DNA from: an uncultured Steroidobacter sp.
GTDB taxonomy: Bacteria; Pseudomonadota; Gammaproteobacteria; Steroidobacterales; Steroidobacteraceae
NCBI GenBank assembly: GCA_938008435.1
Contig: CALLKK010000008.1
Coordinates: forward strand, 124,001 to 188,000
Direction of reading: 5' to 3'
Length of the DNA: 64,000 bases
Shown here: piece after piece, positions 52,286 to 61,189 of the stretch
How the letters are laid out: each line of letters starts with the position of its first letter
How positions within the stretch are numbered: position 1 is the first letter of the stretch
Made by a program: the position numbers and the translations under genes
Notes under the pieces: generated by a model
Told to the model about the DNA's origin: nothing
Databases searched by the model: none
What the model saw: only the letters and a program-made list of their open reading frames with translations

Positions 52286-55200
52286 GCACCGTCCGATGCT
52301 CGACGACGGCGCAGCACGCCAACGCGCGCTCGATCCGGCGACTTCGTTCATTGTGCAAGCGCCGGCAGGCTCTGGAAAGACCGAGCTCTTGACGCAGCGG
52401 CATTTGCGGTTGCTCGCCACGGTGGAGGAACCCGAACAGATCCTCGCGATCACGTTCACGCGCAAAGCCGCGGCCGAGATGCGCGCGCGCATCTTGAAGG
52501 CGCTCGTGACGGCGAGCTCGGACGTCGAGCCCGAGCGTCCCCATGCGCGCGTCACGTGGCAGCTGGCGCGAGCCGTGCGCGCGCTCGATGCCGAGCGCGG
52601 CTGGCGGCTTGAGGAGCATCCCGCACGCCTGCGCATCCAGACGATCGACGCGCTCACCGGCATGCTGGCGCGGCGCTTGCCGCTCTTGTCCGGCATGGGC
52701 GCTGCACTCGAACCGGCGGAGGATGCCAAGCCGCTTTACTACGAAGCGGTCGAGCGCTTGCTCGACCATCTCGGCGAGGACGACGCGGCGGGACGCGCAC
52801 TCGCATCGCTGATTGCGCATCTCGGCAATCAAGTCGAGCGCTTGGTCGAGCTGCTCGTCGATTTGCTCGGACGTCGCGACCAATGGCTGCCTGCGATTCT
52901 GCATGCGCGTGCGAGCGCCGATTTCCGCGCCATCATCGAGGGCACGCTGCGGGCCGTCGTGCAGCGTCATCTAGAGCAGATGTGCCTCGGGCTGAGCGAG
53001 GCGCGTCGGTGCGAGATTTGGGAGCTGACGTGCTTTGCAGCGGGCAATCTCTTGGCGCGGCCCGATCTCGATGCGGCGCGACGCAGGCTCCTCGAGGGCT
53101 ACGAGCGCATCGCGCGCACGCCGGGACCGGATACGGACAGCCTCGCGGCATGGCGCATCGTGGCCGACATTTTCTTGAAGCGCGACGGCGGCCTGTATCG
53201 CACCGTCACCGTGAGGCAAGGCTTCCCGCCGACGCAGGGTGCGATGAAGACGCGCATGGAAACGATGCTCGCGGAGCTCGCTGAAGACGAAACATTCTGC
53301 GAGCAGCTGCTCAGCGTCCGCACGCTGCCGCCGCTGACGTACAACGACGAGCAGTGGACGATTCTGGAGGCGTTGTTCACGGTGCTCCCGGTGGCGGTCG
53401 CCGAGTTGCACATCGTGTTCCAGCAGCACAAGCGCTGCGACTATGTCGAAAGCGCGCTGCGCGCTCTGCGTGCGCTCGGCACGGGCGAGGAGGCAACCGA
53501 CCTGGCGCTCGCGCTCGATTATCGCATTCGTCACATTCTGGTGGACGAGTTCCAGGACACCTCGTTCACGCAGATCGCTTTGCTCGAACGGCTCACCGCC
53601 GGCTGGACGCCAGGCGACGGACGCACGCTCTTCTGCGTGGGCGATCCGATGCAATCGATCTACCGCTTCCGGCAAGCCGAAGTCGGTCTGTTCATCGAGC
53701 TGCAACGCCACGGTCTTGCGCACTTGCCGCTCGAGCCGCTCACGCTGACGTCGAATTTCCGTTCGACGATTCCGGTCGTCAGCTGGGTCAACGATGTCTT
53801 CCGCACGGTGTTTCCGCCGCACGATGACGTGGAGCAGGGCGCAGTGCGCTACAGCGCGAGCGTCGCCGCGAAGAGCGACGAGAGCGGCGGCGTGTACGTG
53901 CATCCGCTGTTCGGCGCGAAGGCAGATTCGGCGAGCACTGTGGTAGACATCGTGCAACGCGCGCTCGCGCGCGATCAGGAAGGCACGGTGGCGATTCTCG
54001 TGGCGGGACGCAAGCACTTGGGGTCGATTGCGTCCGCGTTGACCGCTGCCGGCATCGAGCATCAAGCGGTCGAGATCGAGATGCTGAGCGAACGTCCGGT
54101 CGTGCAGGATCTCATGGCATTGACGCGCGCGCTCACGCATTTGGCGGATCGCACTGCATGGCTGGCTGTGCTGCGTGCGCCGTGGTGCGGGCTCACGCTT
54201 GCCGATCTGCATGCGATCGCGGCAGGTGCGCCGCAGGCGACGATTCGCGAGCTGCTCGAACGGGCGCTTGCCTCGAACAATCTCTCGTCCGAGGGCCGCG
54301 CACGGGCTGAGCGCGCGTATCGGGTGCTGGAGCTTGCGCTGGCCGAGCGGGGTCGTCAGCCGCTGCGCGATTGGGTCGAGCGCACCTGGATCGCCTTGGG
54401 CGGTCCTGCAACGTTGCGCGAGCCGCAAGATCTCGACGATGCGCGTGCCTATTTCAGAAAGCTCGATGAGCTCGATGAGGCGGGCGACATTGCCGACGTG
54501 ACGCAGCTCGAAGAGCGCCTGGAAGGTTTGTGTGCGTGGCCGCGCGCCGACGCGCGTGCGCGAGTCGAGATCATGACCATTCACAAGGCGAAAGGTCTCG
54601 AATTCGACACGGTGATCGTTCCTGGGCTCGATCGCGTCGTGAAGGGCGACGATCAACCGCTCTTGCATTGGACTCGCGTCGCCGGCGTGGATGAGGGGCT
54701 CATCTTTGCGCCGCTGACTGCAGCCGGCGCGGAAGCCGATCCCGTGTATCGCTGGGCCGAGTTGCTCGAACGGGAACGTACGGCGCATGAGCGTGCGCGC
54801 CTGCTCTACGTGGCAGCAACGCGCGCCAAGCGCGAGCTGCACCTCATCGGCAGCGTCGAGCTGAAGGAAAGCGAGGACGGGCTCGAGCTGCGTCCGCCGC
54901 GCAAGGGCACGATGCTGGCGCTCCTCTGGCCGCACGTCGAAGCGCGCTATCGAGAGGCGATGGGCGCCTATGTGCCGGAGGTCGCGCAGACGACGAGCGA
55001 GCGGCCTTCGGTGCTGCTCAAACGCTTGCCGCTAACCTGGCAGGCGCCCGAGCCGGATGCCGATGTGCGTGTGCCCGAGAGCGCACGCGTCGAGATCGTG
55101 GATGCCGCGGGGCCAGAGTTCGACTGGGTCACGGAGACGAGCCGACGCATCGGTACGCTCGTACATCGCGAGCTCGAACGCATGGTGAGCCGCGACACCG

Positions 55201-55670
55201 GCGCACTCGACGCCCATCACTCATCGCCTGGCGTGCGCGCACGCATGCGCGCGGAGCTAGCCGAGCTCGGCGTGCCGGACGATCGCTGCGAGGCTGCGCT
55301 GGAGCGCGTGCTCGCCGCGATTCGCGCGACGCTCGACGATCCGAAAGGACGTTGGCTGCTCGGGCTCGAAAGCGGGATCAGCGACGCGCATTCCGAGCTC
55401 GCGTTGAGCGGCGTGGTGAACGGCCGCGTGATCCAAAGCGTCATCGATCGCACGTTCGTTGCCGCGGATGGCGTGCGCTGGATCGTTGACTTCAAGACGA
55501 GCACGCACGAAGGTGCGGGACTCGAACGCTTCCTCGAAGAAGAAGCGCGACGTTATCGGCCGCAGCTCGAACGGTATGCGATGCTGATGCGCGCCCTCAA
55601 TCCCGCCGAGCCCGTCAAAGCGGCGCTCTATTTCCCGCTGATGAAGCGCTGGGTCGAGGTGGCCGTCTAA
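52278..55670 (+). CDS. AddA-like UvrD-type helicase/exonuclease
   Basis: This is a superfamily I DNA helicase with a C-terminal nuclease, the partner of the AddB-like protein. Motif I is APAGSGKTE (28-36). Motif Ia is ITFTRKAAAEM. Motif II is DEFQD (423-427). Later motifs include GDPMQSIYRFRQAE, TSNFRST, TIHKAKGLEFDTVIVPG and LLYVAATRAKREL. The nuclease centre is D1071-F-K1073 (WIVDFKTST) with QLERYAMLM after it. The ATG at 52278 lies inside the end of the preceding gene (ATGAGTGA), giving 1130 residues. The pair probably replaces RecBCD in this organism, which is inference. Confidence 0.9.
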   Translation: MSEHRPMLDDGAARQRALDPATSFIVQAPAGSGKTELLTQRHLRLLATVEEPEQILAITFTRKAAAEMRARILKALVTASSDVEPERPHARVTWQLARAVRALDAERGWRLEEHPARLRIQTIDALTGMLARRLPLLSGMGAALEPAEDAKPLYYEAVERLLDHLGEDDAAGRALASLIAHLGNQVERLVELLVDLLGRRDQWLPAILHARASADFRAIIEGTLRAVVQRHLEQMCLGLSEARRCEIWELTCFAAGNLLARPDLDAARRRLLEGYERIARTPGPDTDSLAAWRIVADIFLKRDGGLYRTVTVRQGFPPTQGAMKTRMETMLAELAEDETFCEQLLSVRTLPPLTYNDEQWTILEALFTVLPVAVAELHIVFQQHKRCDYVESALRALRALGTGEEATDLALALDYRIRHILVDEFQDTSFTQIALLERLTAGWTPGDGRTLFCVGDPMQSIYRFRQAEVGLFIELQRHGLAHLPLEPLTLTSNFRSTIPVVSWVNDVFRTVFPPHDDVEQGAVRYSASVAAKSDESGGVYVHPLFGAKADSASTVVDIVQRALARDQEGTVAILVAGRKHLGSIASALTAAGIEHQAVEIEMLSERPVVQDLMALTRALTHLADRTAWLAVLRAPWCGLTLADLHAIAAGAPQATIRELLERALASNNLSSEGRARAERAYRVLELALAERGRQPLRDWVERTWIALGGPATLREPQDLDDARAYFRKLDELDEAGDIADVTQLEERLEGLCAWPRADARARVEIMTIHKAKGLEFDTVIVPGLDRVVKGDDQPLLHWTRVAGVDEGLIFAPLTAAGAEADPVYRWAELLERERTAHERARLLYVAATRAKRELHLIGSVELKESEDGLELRPPRKGTMLALLWPHVEARYREAMGAYVPEVAQTTSERPSVLLKRLPLTWQAPEPDADVRVPESARVEIVDAAGPEFDWVTETSRRIGTLVHRELERMVSRDTGALDAHHSSPGVRARMRAELAELGVPDDRCEAALERVLAAIRATLDDPKGRWLLGLESGISDAHSELALSGVVNGRVIQSVIDRTFVAADGVRWIVDFKTSTHEGAGLERFLEEEARRYRPQLERYAMLMRALNPAEPVKAALYFPLMKRWVEVAV

Positions 55671-55686
55671 GGGCGAGCGCGCGTCG

Positions 55687-56424
55687 CTAGTAGGCGCCTT
55701 CCCAGCTGAAGTTGCGCCGGCCCTGCGCGTCGGGAGGCCCCAGCATCTGCAATTGGCTCACGAGGCTTGGGGGCGCATCCGGTTTCGGGGCGGTCAGCCC
55801 GCGCACGACATAGCTGCGGTTCGGATAGAGCTCGATCGTGCCCGCAACCTGTAGCGGCCCGTCGATATCGGCGACGGTGCCGCGCAGCGCGCCGTCGGCC
55901 ACCGCGCCTTCCGGGAAGGTGATCTTGTAGCTGCCGGTGAACGGTCCGCGCTGCGTCGTATTCACGAGCTGCAAGAGATCGACCGTGCCTTGCGCCGCCG
56001 TCGGCCAACCGTTTTCCAGGACGAGCTCGCGCAGCTTGAGATTCACCGTCCCGTTCCAGCCGCGCGGCGCGGCATTGCCGAGTGCGGCGAGCGGCAGTGA
56101 TGCGGTGAGATCGGTGAAGCGAACGCGCTGCGCGCCGCCTTCGACCGTCGCTTGCAGAAAACCGTCGGTACGTCTCACATTGACGTCGGCGCGCAGCTTC
56201 AACGCAAACAGCGCAAGAGCGTGCAGATTCCACTCGACTCGTCCGACGGGGACGCCCTGGACGGTGAGGAGCTGGGCGCGTCCGCGCCACGCGGTGCCTT
56301 CGACGCCGGCCGCACTTACACCGGCATCGCGAAAGCGGCCGAGCACGACGGAGGCGGGCAGGGTCGCGACCGCGAACACGACATAGGCGATCAGGCCGAG
56401 GGCGATCAACCAGCGCAGCTTCAT
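55687..56424 (-). CDS. gspN: Type II secretion protein GspN
   Basis: GspN is an inner-membrane accessory component with one N-terminal helix (LIALGLIAYVVFAVATLPASVVL, about 5-27) and a periplasmic beta-rich domain. It matches the family through GVEGTAWRGRAQLL, VEWNLHALALF, LQLVNTTQRGPFTGSYKITFP and the C-terminal LQMLGPPDAQGRRNFSWEGAY. It has 245 residues. It is the last gene of gspGHIJKLMN and converges on the AddA-like gene, 16 bases away. Its role in secretion is poorly defined, and many systems lack it. Confidence 0.9.
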   Translation of the reverse strand: MKLRWLIALGLIAYVVFAVATLPASVVLGRFRDAGVSAAGVEGTAWRGRAQLLTVQGVPVGRVEWNLHALALFALKLRADVNVRRTDGFLQATVEGGAQRVRFTDLTASLPLAALGNAAPRGWNGTVNLKLRELVLENGWPTAAQGTVDLLQLVNTTQRGPFTGSYKITFPEGAVADGALRGTVADIDGPLQVAGTIELYPNRSYVVRGLTAPKPDAPPSLVSQLQMLGPPDAQGRRNFSWEGAY

Positions 56425-56437
56425 CGCGTGCCTCGTG

Positions 56438-56935
56438 TCATCCCGGCGCGCGTTGCAGCACGAGGCTGGCGTTTACCAAGCCTGGGTCGTTCGTCTTGTC
56501 GATCGTCGCCGATTCGATGGTGATGGCGTGGCTTTGCTGCAGGCTCGCGAGGCAGGTGACGAGCTTGTCGAACTCGGCACGCTCGAGCCGCACACGGATG
56601 CCCGTCGTGCCGTTCGGCGTCTGGCCGGTGAGGGAGCTGCCGAGACCGCATTCGCGCGCCGCGCGGTCGACGATCACCACCAACGACTCGCCGGTCGGCA
56701 AGGAGACGGCAGGCGCGTTCTGGGAGAGCGCGATGATTTCGCCGGCGACGCTGCGCATCCACGCGAGATCGCCTTGCTTCTTGGCGACGCGCTCGGCTTG
56801 CGCAGCCGTTGCGGCATAGAACGGCGCGAGTACGAACAGATAAAGGAGCGTCGCGACGACGAGAACCGCCGTGCCGGCAACGAGCCAGCGCTCGCGAGGC
56901 TGCAAACGGAAGAACCAATCCCTGACGGCTTGCAT
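56438..56935 (-). CDS. gspM: Type II secretion protein GspM
   Basis: GspM is a bitopic inner-membrane protein that pairs with GspL in the assembly platform. A cytoplasmic N-terminus (RDWFFRLQPRERWLVAG) leads into a transmembrane helix at about 17-38. A coiled segment follows, then a ferredoxin-like periplasmic domain (GIRVRLERAEFDKLVTCLASLQ). It has 165 residues. The RERWLV motif before the helix is typical. It lies three bases after the gspL stop and 13 before gspN. Confidence 0.93.
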   Translation of the reverse strand: MQAVRDWFFRLQPRERWLVAGTAVLVVATLLYLFVLAPFYAATAAQAERVAKKQGDLAWMRSVAGEIIALSQNAPAVSLPTGESLVVIVDRAARECGLGSSLTGQTPNGTTGIRVRLERAEFDKLVTCLASLQQSHAITIESATIDKTNDPGLVNASLVLQRAPG

Positions 56936-56938
56936 CGT

Positions 56939-58192
56939 CTAAACGCCCGAGGACTTGAACTGCAGTCGGCCTTCGAACTTCGATTCGCGCGGGTTGGCCG
57001 ATTGAATCTCCGCGCCCAGCCCCTTTTCGGTCGCCACTTGGCGAATGCGATCGAGCGCATCGACCGACGGAGCGAGCACGCGCACGTCGGTGGTGTTATT
57101 GCGGTAGGCAATCGCTTCGACGGTGGTGTTCGGTGCCTGCGCCAATGCGTCGCTCAGCGCGGCCAGCGTCGCCATCATGGCGCTCTCGGGTGCGGTGCCG
57201 CGCAATTGACTGAGCCGCAGCTCGACTTGTCGGCGTGCCTGCAACGGGTCGGGCACCGGCGCGCCCGGAATCGCTTGCTGGAAGACGGCGACGATCTTGC
57301 GATCAAGCGCTGCTTCGACTTGCTTGTAGTGCCAGTATTGCCAGCCTTTGACGCCGAAGTGCACGGCGACGAACACCGCCGCCAGCATGGCGGCGTAACG
57401 CCAAGGCGCAAAGGAAATGCCGAGCTTGCGCTTGACCGTGTAGGGGCCTTGCAAGAGGTTGACGGGCGCCGCCGTCACGACCTTCGTCGCCATGAGCGGC
57501 AGCGGGCCGTCCGGCAGGAGCTTGATCTGCAAGCTCGCCGTGAACTCGCGCAACCCTTCGAGCAGATCGCGCTCGCGTTCGTAATCGGCTTCGGAAACGT
57601 AGATGGTGACGTGCTCGCGCGCTTCTTCGCCGGAGGCAAGCGCAAGCTGCAATGCTTCGATCAGCGGTTCGACTTCGAGCACGGCGCCCGGCACGTTCTC
57701 GCGCTGCACGTACACGCGGCCGTTGTCGATGACCAGCGTGACGTTGTTGGGCGTCGTCGGGAGCGCGGAAGTTTCCGCATACACCGCATCGGGATGAATG
57801 CCGCTTGCCTGCAGGCGATCCAGCCACTCTTGCATGCGCGCGCGTGCTACGACGGCCACGGGCGTGCCGGGCCGCTCCTCACGCCGACCGACCGCGAAAT
57901 GCAAGCTCTCGATGTCGTCGGCAAGCTGCTCTTCGAGCGCGAAGGGAACGATCTGCGCGAGCTTCGCGCTGCTCTTGAGGGGAAGCACCGGTTCGGCGAG
58001 CAGCACATCGGTGCCCGGCGCGAGAACGATGACGCGTCGTCCGGCGGCGAACGCTGCTGCGTCGGCGAGCGGACCTGCGTGCACGGAGCCGAGGCGCGCA
58101 CCTGCGCTGTCGACGAAAATCCATTGGCTGTGCGCTGCGGCTTCTGAACCCGTCGTCGGCGGGTTCAAACGGATCACGAGGAATTCCGCCAT
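56939..58192 (-). CDS. gspL: Type II secretion protein GspL
   Basis: GspL recruits the GspE ATPase to the membrane. The cytoplasmic part (about 1-240) has the actin-like fold seen in GspL, with LAQIVPFALEEQLADDIESLHFA as the conserved block. One transmembrane helix (about 245-265, WRYAAMLAAVFVAVHFGVKGW) precedes a periplasmic ferredoxin-like domain. The ATG at 58192 overlaps the gspK stop by one base (TAATG) and gives 417 residues. An upstream in-frame ATG at 58297 would lie inside gspK and is unlikely. Confidence 0.93.
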   Translation of the reverse strand: MAEFLVIRLNPPTTGSEAAAHSQWIFVDSAGARLGSVHAGPLADAAAFAAGRRVIVLAPGTDVLLAEPVLPLKSSAKLAQIVPFALEEQLADDIESLHFAVGRREERPGTPVAVVARARMQEWLDRLQASGIHPDAVYAETSALPTTPNNVTLVIDNGRVYVQRENVPGAVLEVEPLIEALQLALASGEEAREHVTIYVSEADYERERDLLEGLREFTASLQIKLLPDGPLPLMATKVVTAAPVNLLQGPYTVKRKLGISFAPWRYAAMLAAVFVAVHFGVKGWQYWHYKQVEAALDRKIVAVFQQAIPGAPVPDPLQARRQVELRLSQLRGTAPESAMMATLAALSDALAQAPNTTVEAIAYRNNTTDVRVLAPSVDALDRIRQVATEKGLGAEIQSANPRESKFEGRLQFKSSGV

Positions 58193-59211
58193 TAGGTCGT
58201 CCCGAAGCTTCGCAAAATGGGACGAACGAGATTCGTCCGGTCGGTGCGATACAACAAACTGTACAGGGTGAAATGAGTAGTGCCAATAGTGACCCACACC
58301 GTCGAACGGAAGTAATCGCTGCGTTCGCCGACGAGCCCGCCTTGAATGAGCTCTTGTCTCTCATCCGGCGTGAGCGAGCTTTCGAATTCCTGCAGCGTCG
58401 GATGACAACGTTCCTTGCGTAATTCGCGAACGTTGTCGCGGCCGAGCGTGAACTGGCGCTGCCCTTCGGTGTAGGCGTCGAGCACTTCGGGAGCGGCGGT
58501 GCAGACGTTGAGCGGCGTGCCGATGGGCAGCGCGGTTACGAAAGGTTCGAGACGGCGATAACGCTCGAGACCGAAGTCGACGAGGGCGAGCAATTCGCTC
58601 GTGCGCGTGATCGGCATGTCTGCGGTGCGATACGGCGGCGTTCGGCTCGTGTAGATCGAATCTTCGGCGCCGTCCGGGAAACCAGCCTGCGCATCCGAAT
58701 CGATCCAGTCGGCGATGATGCCCGCCCACTTGGGCTCGAGCTCGAGGATTTCGAGCAGACGTTCGAGCCGCCGGACCGCTCGCGGATCGGGCACGAGCAG
58801 TGCGCCGTCGCGCATGACGAGGTTGTTGAGATTGAAACGTCCTTGCATGTCCTCGAGGAAGCCCGCGACCTCGCCGCCCTCGATCGGGATCGGCGGAATC
58901 GGCGTGGCCCATTCCTCGGCGAGATGGTCCTGCTTGTTGTTGTTGGCCGCATCTTTGCGGAGTGTGTCGGCAGCCCAGGCTTCGGCGCCGATCGCGACTT
59001 GAAACGCTTGATCGAGCGCGTAGCGAGTCGCCGAGCGTCGTTGATCGAGAAAGCCGTTGAAGCCGACGTTCACGGCCAAAATGGTTGCGAGCGCAACGAT
59101 CAACACGGCGGTGATTAGTGCAACCCCGCGTTGCTTTCTCGCGGTGCGCAAGCGACCTGCGCTCTCAGGCCGTAGCCCGTGACTCGTCGCCGGTAGCTTG
59201 GAGGTCTTCAT
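58192..59211 (-). CDS. gspK: Type II secretion minor pseudopilin GspK
   Basis: GspK is the large minor pseudopilin that caps the pseudopilus tip. The prepilin site is RKQRG/VALITAVLIVALA, with the cut after residue 29. The conserved Glu at position +5 is missing (Thr), as is normal for GspK. The alpha-domain insertion contains GRFNLNNLV, WIDSDAQAGFPDGAEDSIYTS and ELLALVDFG, with acidic residues for calcium. It has 339 residues. The ATG overlaps the gspJ stop by four bases. Confidence 0.94.
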   Translation of the reverse strand: MKTSKLPATSHGLRPESAGRLRTARKQRGVALITAVLIVALATILAVNVGFNGFLDQRRSATRYALDQAFQVAIGAEAWAADTLRKDAANNNKQDHLAEEWATPIPPIPIEGGEVAGFLEDMQGRFNLNNLVMRDGALLVPDPRAVRRLERLLEILELEPKWAGIIADWIDSDAQAGFPDGAEDSIYTSRTPPYRTADMPITRTSELLALVDFGLERYRRLEPFVTALPIGTPLNVCTAAPEVLDAYTEGQRQFTLGRDNVRELRKERCHPTLQEFESSLTPDERQELIQGGLVGERSDYFRSTVWVTIGTTHFTLYSLLYRTDRTNLVRPILRSFGTT

Positions 59212-59864
59212 CCCGGTACCTCCACGAGGCGCTTGATCTCGCCCCAGTCTTCGAGCTCGAGCGTGATCTCGACCGCAATCGGTCGCAGCCGGCGCATGTC
59301 GGGACCGGAGTAGCCGAGCGGCGGCCATTGCTCGTGCCAGCGACCGTTCGCATCCATGAAGCGCAGCTGCGCGCGTTCGACCTGGTCGATCAGGATCGTG
59401 CTTTGCGGCTCCGCGGTCAGTGTGCGGTCGAGCACATACCAGTATTCGCGGCGCAGGCGACCTTCTTCGTCGATGCGGTAGGCGACTCGCTGCAGCGTGG
59501 AGCGCGATACGCCGGCGGGATTGGCCCAGCCGGCGTGCGTGAGCTCGACCAGAATGTTCGAGCGCGCATCGGCGCGCAGCGCGGGCTGGTACGAGTCGCC
59601 GAGCGGATCGCGCACGGGGCGCGGCTCGAGCGTGGCGAAGTCCGTCGCCAAGCGTTGCACGGCGTTCTGTACGGCGCGAGTGCGCGCATTGGCGCGTTCG
59701 ACGATCTCGCTGTGCCTGACGAGCTGGTTGTAGCCGCCCATGGCGAGGGCGCCCACGATGACGAAGATCGCGATGGCGACCAAGACTTCGATGAGCGTGA
59801 AGCCGCCGCTGCGCGCGCGCTGTTCGCTGTCGCGTCGTCTCGATTCCCTTGCGTGCTCCTGCAT
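59208..59864 (-). CDS. gspJ: Type II secretion minor pseudopilin GspJ
   Basis: GspJ forms the pseudopilus tip with GspI and GspK. The type IV-pilin-like signal is RSGG/FTLIEVLVAIAIF, cut after residue 21, with Glu at +5. The globular part has PVRDPLGDSYQPALRAD, ELTHAGWANPAG and RRIDEEG-like VAYRIDEEGRLRREYWYVLDR, typical for GspJ. I chose the ATG at 59864, which follows GGAGG at a good distance. An ATG at 59909 would overlap gspI. It has 218 residues. Confidence 0.94.
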   Translation of the reverse strand: MQEHARESRRRDSEQRARSGGFTLIEVLVAIAIFVIVGALAMGGYNQLVRHSEIVERANARTRAVQNAVQRLATDFATLEPRPVRDPLGDSYQPALRADARSNILVELTHAGWANPAGVSRSTLQRVAYRIDEEGRLRREYWYVLDRTLTAEPQSTILIDQVERAQLRFMDANGRWHEQWPPLGYSGPDMRRLRPIAVEITLELEDWGEIKRLVEVPG

Positions 59865-59886
59865 CGGTGCCTCCGGGTCGTGCGCG

Positions 59887-60468
59887 CTATTGGTCCGAAG
59901 GTTGCTCATCCGAAGGCGGCTCTTCGACAGGCTCGCCGTTCGGTTCATTCGGCTGCTCGTCGGTCGGCGGTGCACGATCGTCGTCGGATCTGCGGCCGCG
60001 CGGCCGCTGCCTGTTCAACACGCCATCCCAATCGATGAGCGCGCTGCCCGCCGGTGCGATCGCCGTGCCGTAAAAGCCGGTGATGGATGCGAGCGAGGAG
60101 CCGGCGGCGGCCTCTGCGGGACGCACCGAGATGTCGATGCGACGTATCGACTCGATCGGCGTCTGCGTCACCGTCATCGTCCAGCGCCACGTGCGCCCGG
60201 CCATCTCGACTTCATCGGAGGTTTCGTCGATCGGCGGCGGCGTGCGCTGCAAGCGCGTCTCGGTGAGCTTGTTGAGCGCGACCCAGTGCGCGATCGTCTT
60301 CTCGCGCAGATATGTACTGTTGCTGGCTGTCTGGCTCACGGCCTGAATCACCGCCAGCATGCCGAGCCCGACGATGACGAGCGCGGCGAGCACTTCGATG
60401 AGGGTGAAGCCGCGCGTGCGGGCGTGCGCGCGCCGCGATCGCGCAGATATGCGCTCGATCCAGCTCAT
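59887..60468 (-). CDS. gspI: Type II secretion minor pseudopilin GspI with acidic tail
   Basis: GspI initiates pseudopilus tip assembly. The signal ARTRG/FTLIEVLAALVIVGLG is cut after residue 20. REKTIAHWVALNKLTETRL is the conserved helix-strand block. The core ends near residue 150. The last 40 or so residues are a low-complexity tail rich in Asp, Glu, Pro and Asn (PTDEQPNEPNGEPVEEPPS), absent from typical GspI of about 125 residues. The ATG overlaps the gspH stop by four bases. It has 193 residues. Confidence 0.93.
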   Translation of the reverse strand: MSWIERISARSRRAHARTRGFTLIEVLAALVIVGLGMLAVIQAVSQTASNSTYLREKTIAHWVALNKLTETRLQRTPPPIDETSDEVEMAGRTWRWTMTVTQTPIESIRRIDISVRPAEAAAGSSLASITGFYGTAIAPAGSALIDWDGVLNRQRPRGRRSDDDRAPPTDEQPNEPNGEPVEEPPSDEQPSDQ

Positions 60469-61133
60469 GCCTCTTCGTCCTCTTGCTCGCTCGGCTTGGT
60501 GGACGCGACCGGAACCCAAGTGCGATCTTGCGTGCGCCGCTCGACGCGCAGATCGTCGTCGGGTTGCGCGACGACGCGCCATAGCGCCTCCTCGCTGTCG
60601 CGTTCGATCTGTAGCTCGAAGGGCATGATCTCGCCGCTCGACATCACCACGATCTGCGGCGGCGGCTCGTCGACGCTGCGTTTCGGCGGCGGACGCAGGG
60701 CGGGGTGGACGGACTCGTCTACGTCTTCGTCATCGTCCTCGCGCGCGCCGAGCGTGCGCTGCGGCAGCTGCGGCTTGAGGACGATTTCGCGCGATTCCAG
60801 CCAGACGCGAAAGCGCAGACCGTCGGGCAGCTCGCGCGTCGCGTACAGCTTGTCGCCGTCGATCGGCAACCATGTATTGAGGCGCGGCTCGTAGCGCAGG
60901 AACTCGTACGAGGAAGCGGCAACGTAGATGCCGATGTCGATGCCTTGCAGCTCGGCTTCTTCGCGGGCTTGTTGCAGGAGGGCCCACAAGCGCTTCGCTT
61001 CGTTCTCGGCTTCGCGGTCGGCGCCGAGAATGCCGAATGACAACGTCGCGACCGCCACCATGATGCCGATGATGACGATCACCACCAGCACCTCCATGAG
61101 CGTGAAGCCGGACGCGCAGCGACGGACACGCAT
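60465..61133 (-). CDS. gspH: Type II secretion minor pseudopilin GspH with acidic insert
   Basis: GspH links the tip complex to the GspG shaft. The signal CASG/FTLMEVLVVIVIIGIM is cut after residue 9. WALLQQAREEAELQGIDIGI and YEFLRYEPRLNTWLPI are the family blocks. Between about residues 125 and 160 is an inserted acidic/proline stretch (AREDDDEDVDESV, ALRPPPKRSVDEPPP) before the final strands. The 222 residues exceed the usual 150-190. It lies 56 bases after gspG and overlaps gspI. Confidence 0.93.
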   Translation of the reverse strand: MRVRRCASGFTLMEVLVVIVIIGIMVAVATLSFGILGADREAENEAKRLWALLQQAREEAELQGIDIGIYVAASSYEFLRYEPRLNTWLPIDGDKLYATRELPDGLRFRVWLESREIVLKPQLPQRTLGAREDDDEDVDESVHPALRPPPKRSVDEPPPQIVVMSSGEIMPFELQIERDSEEALWRVVAQPDDDLRVERRTQDRTWVPVASTKPSEQEDEEA

Positions 61134-61189
61134 GGGAGGAGCGGGGAGTGCGATGGGTTAGAGCCGTTGGGGGCTGACGCCTCCGCTCA

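Noticed and set aside
52971..54935. 654-codon antisense frame opposite the AddA-like gene
   Set aside because: Shadow of helicase motifs; no ribosome site or domain.
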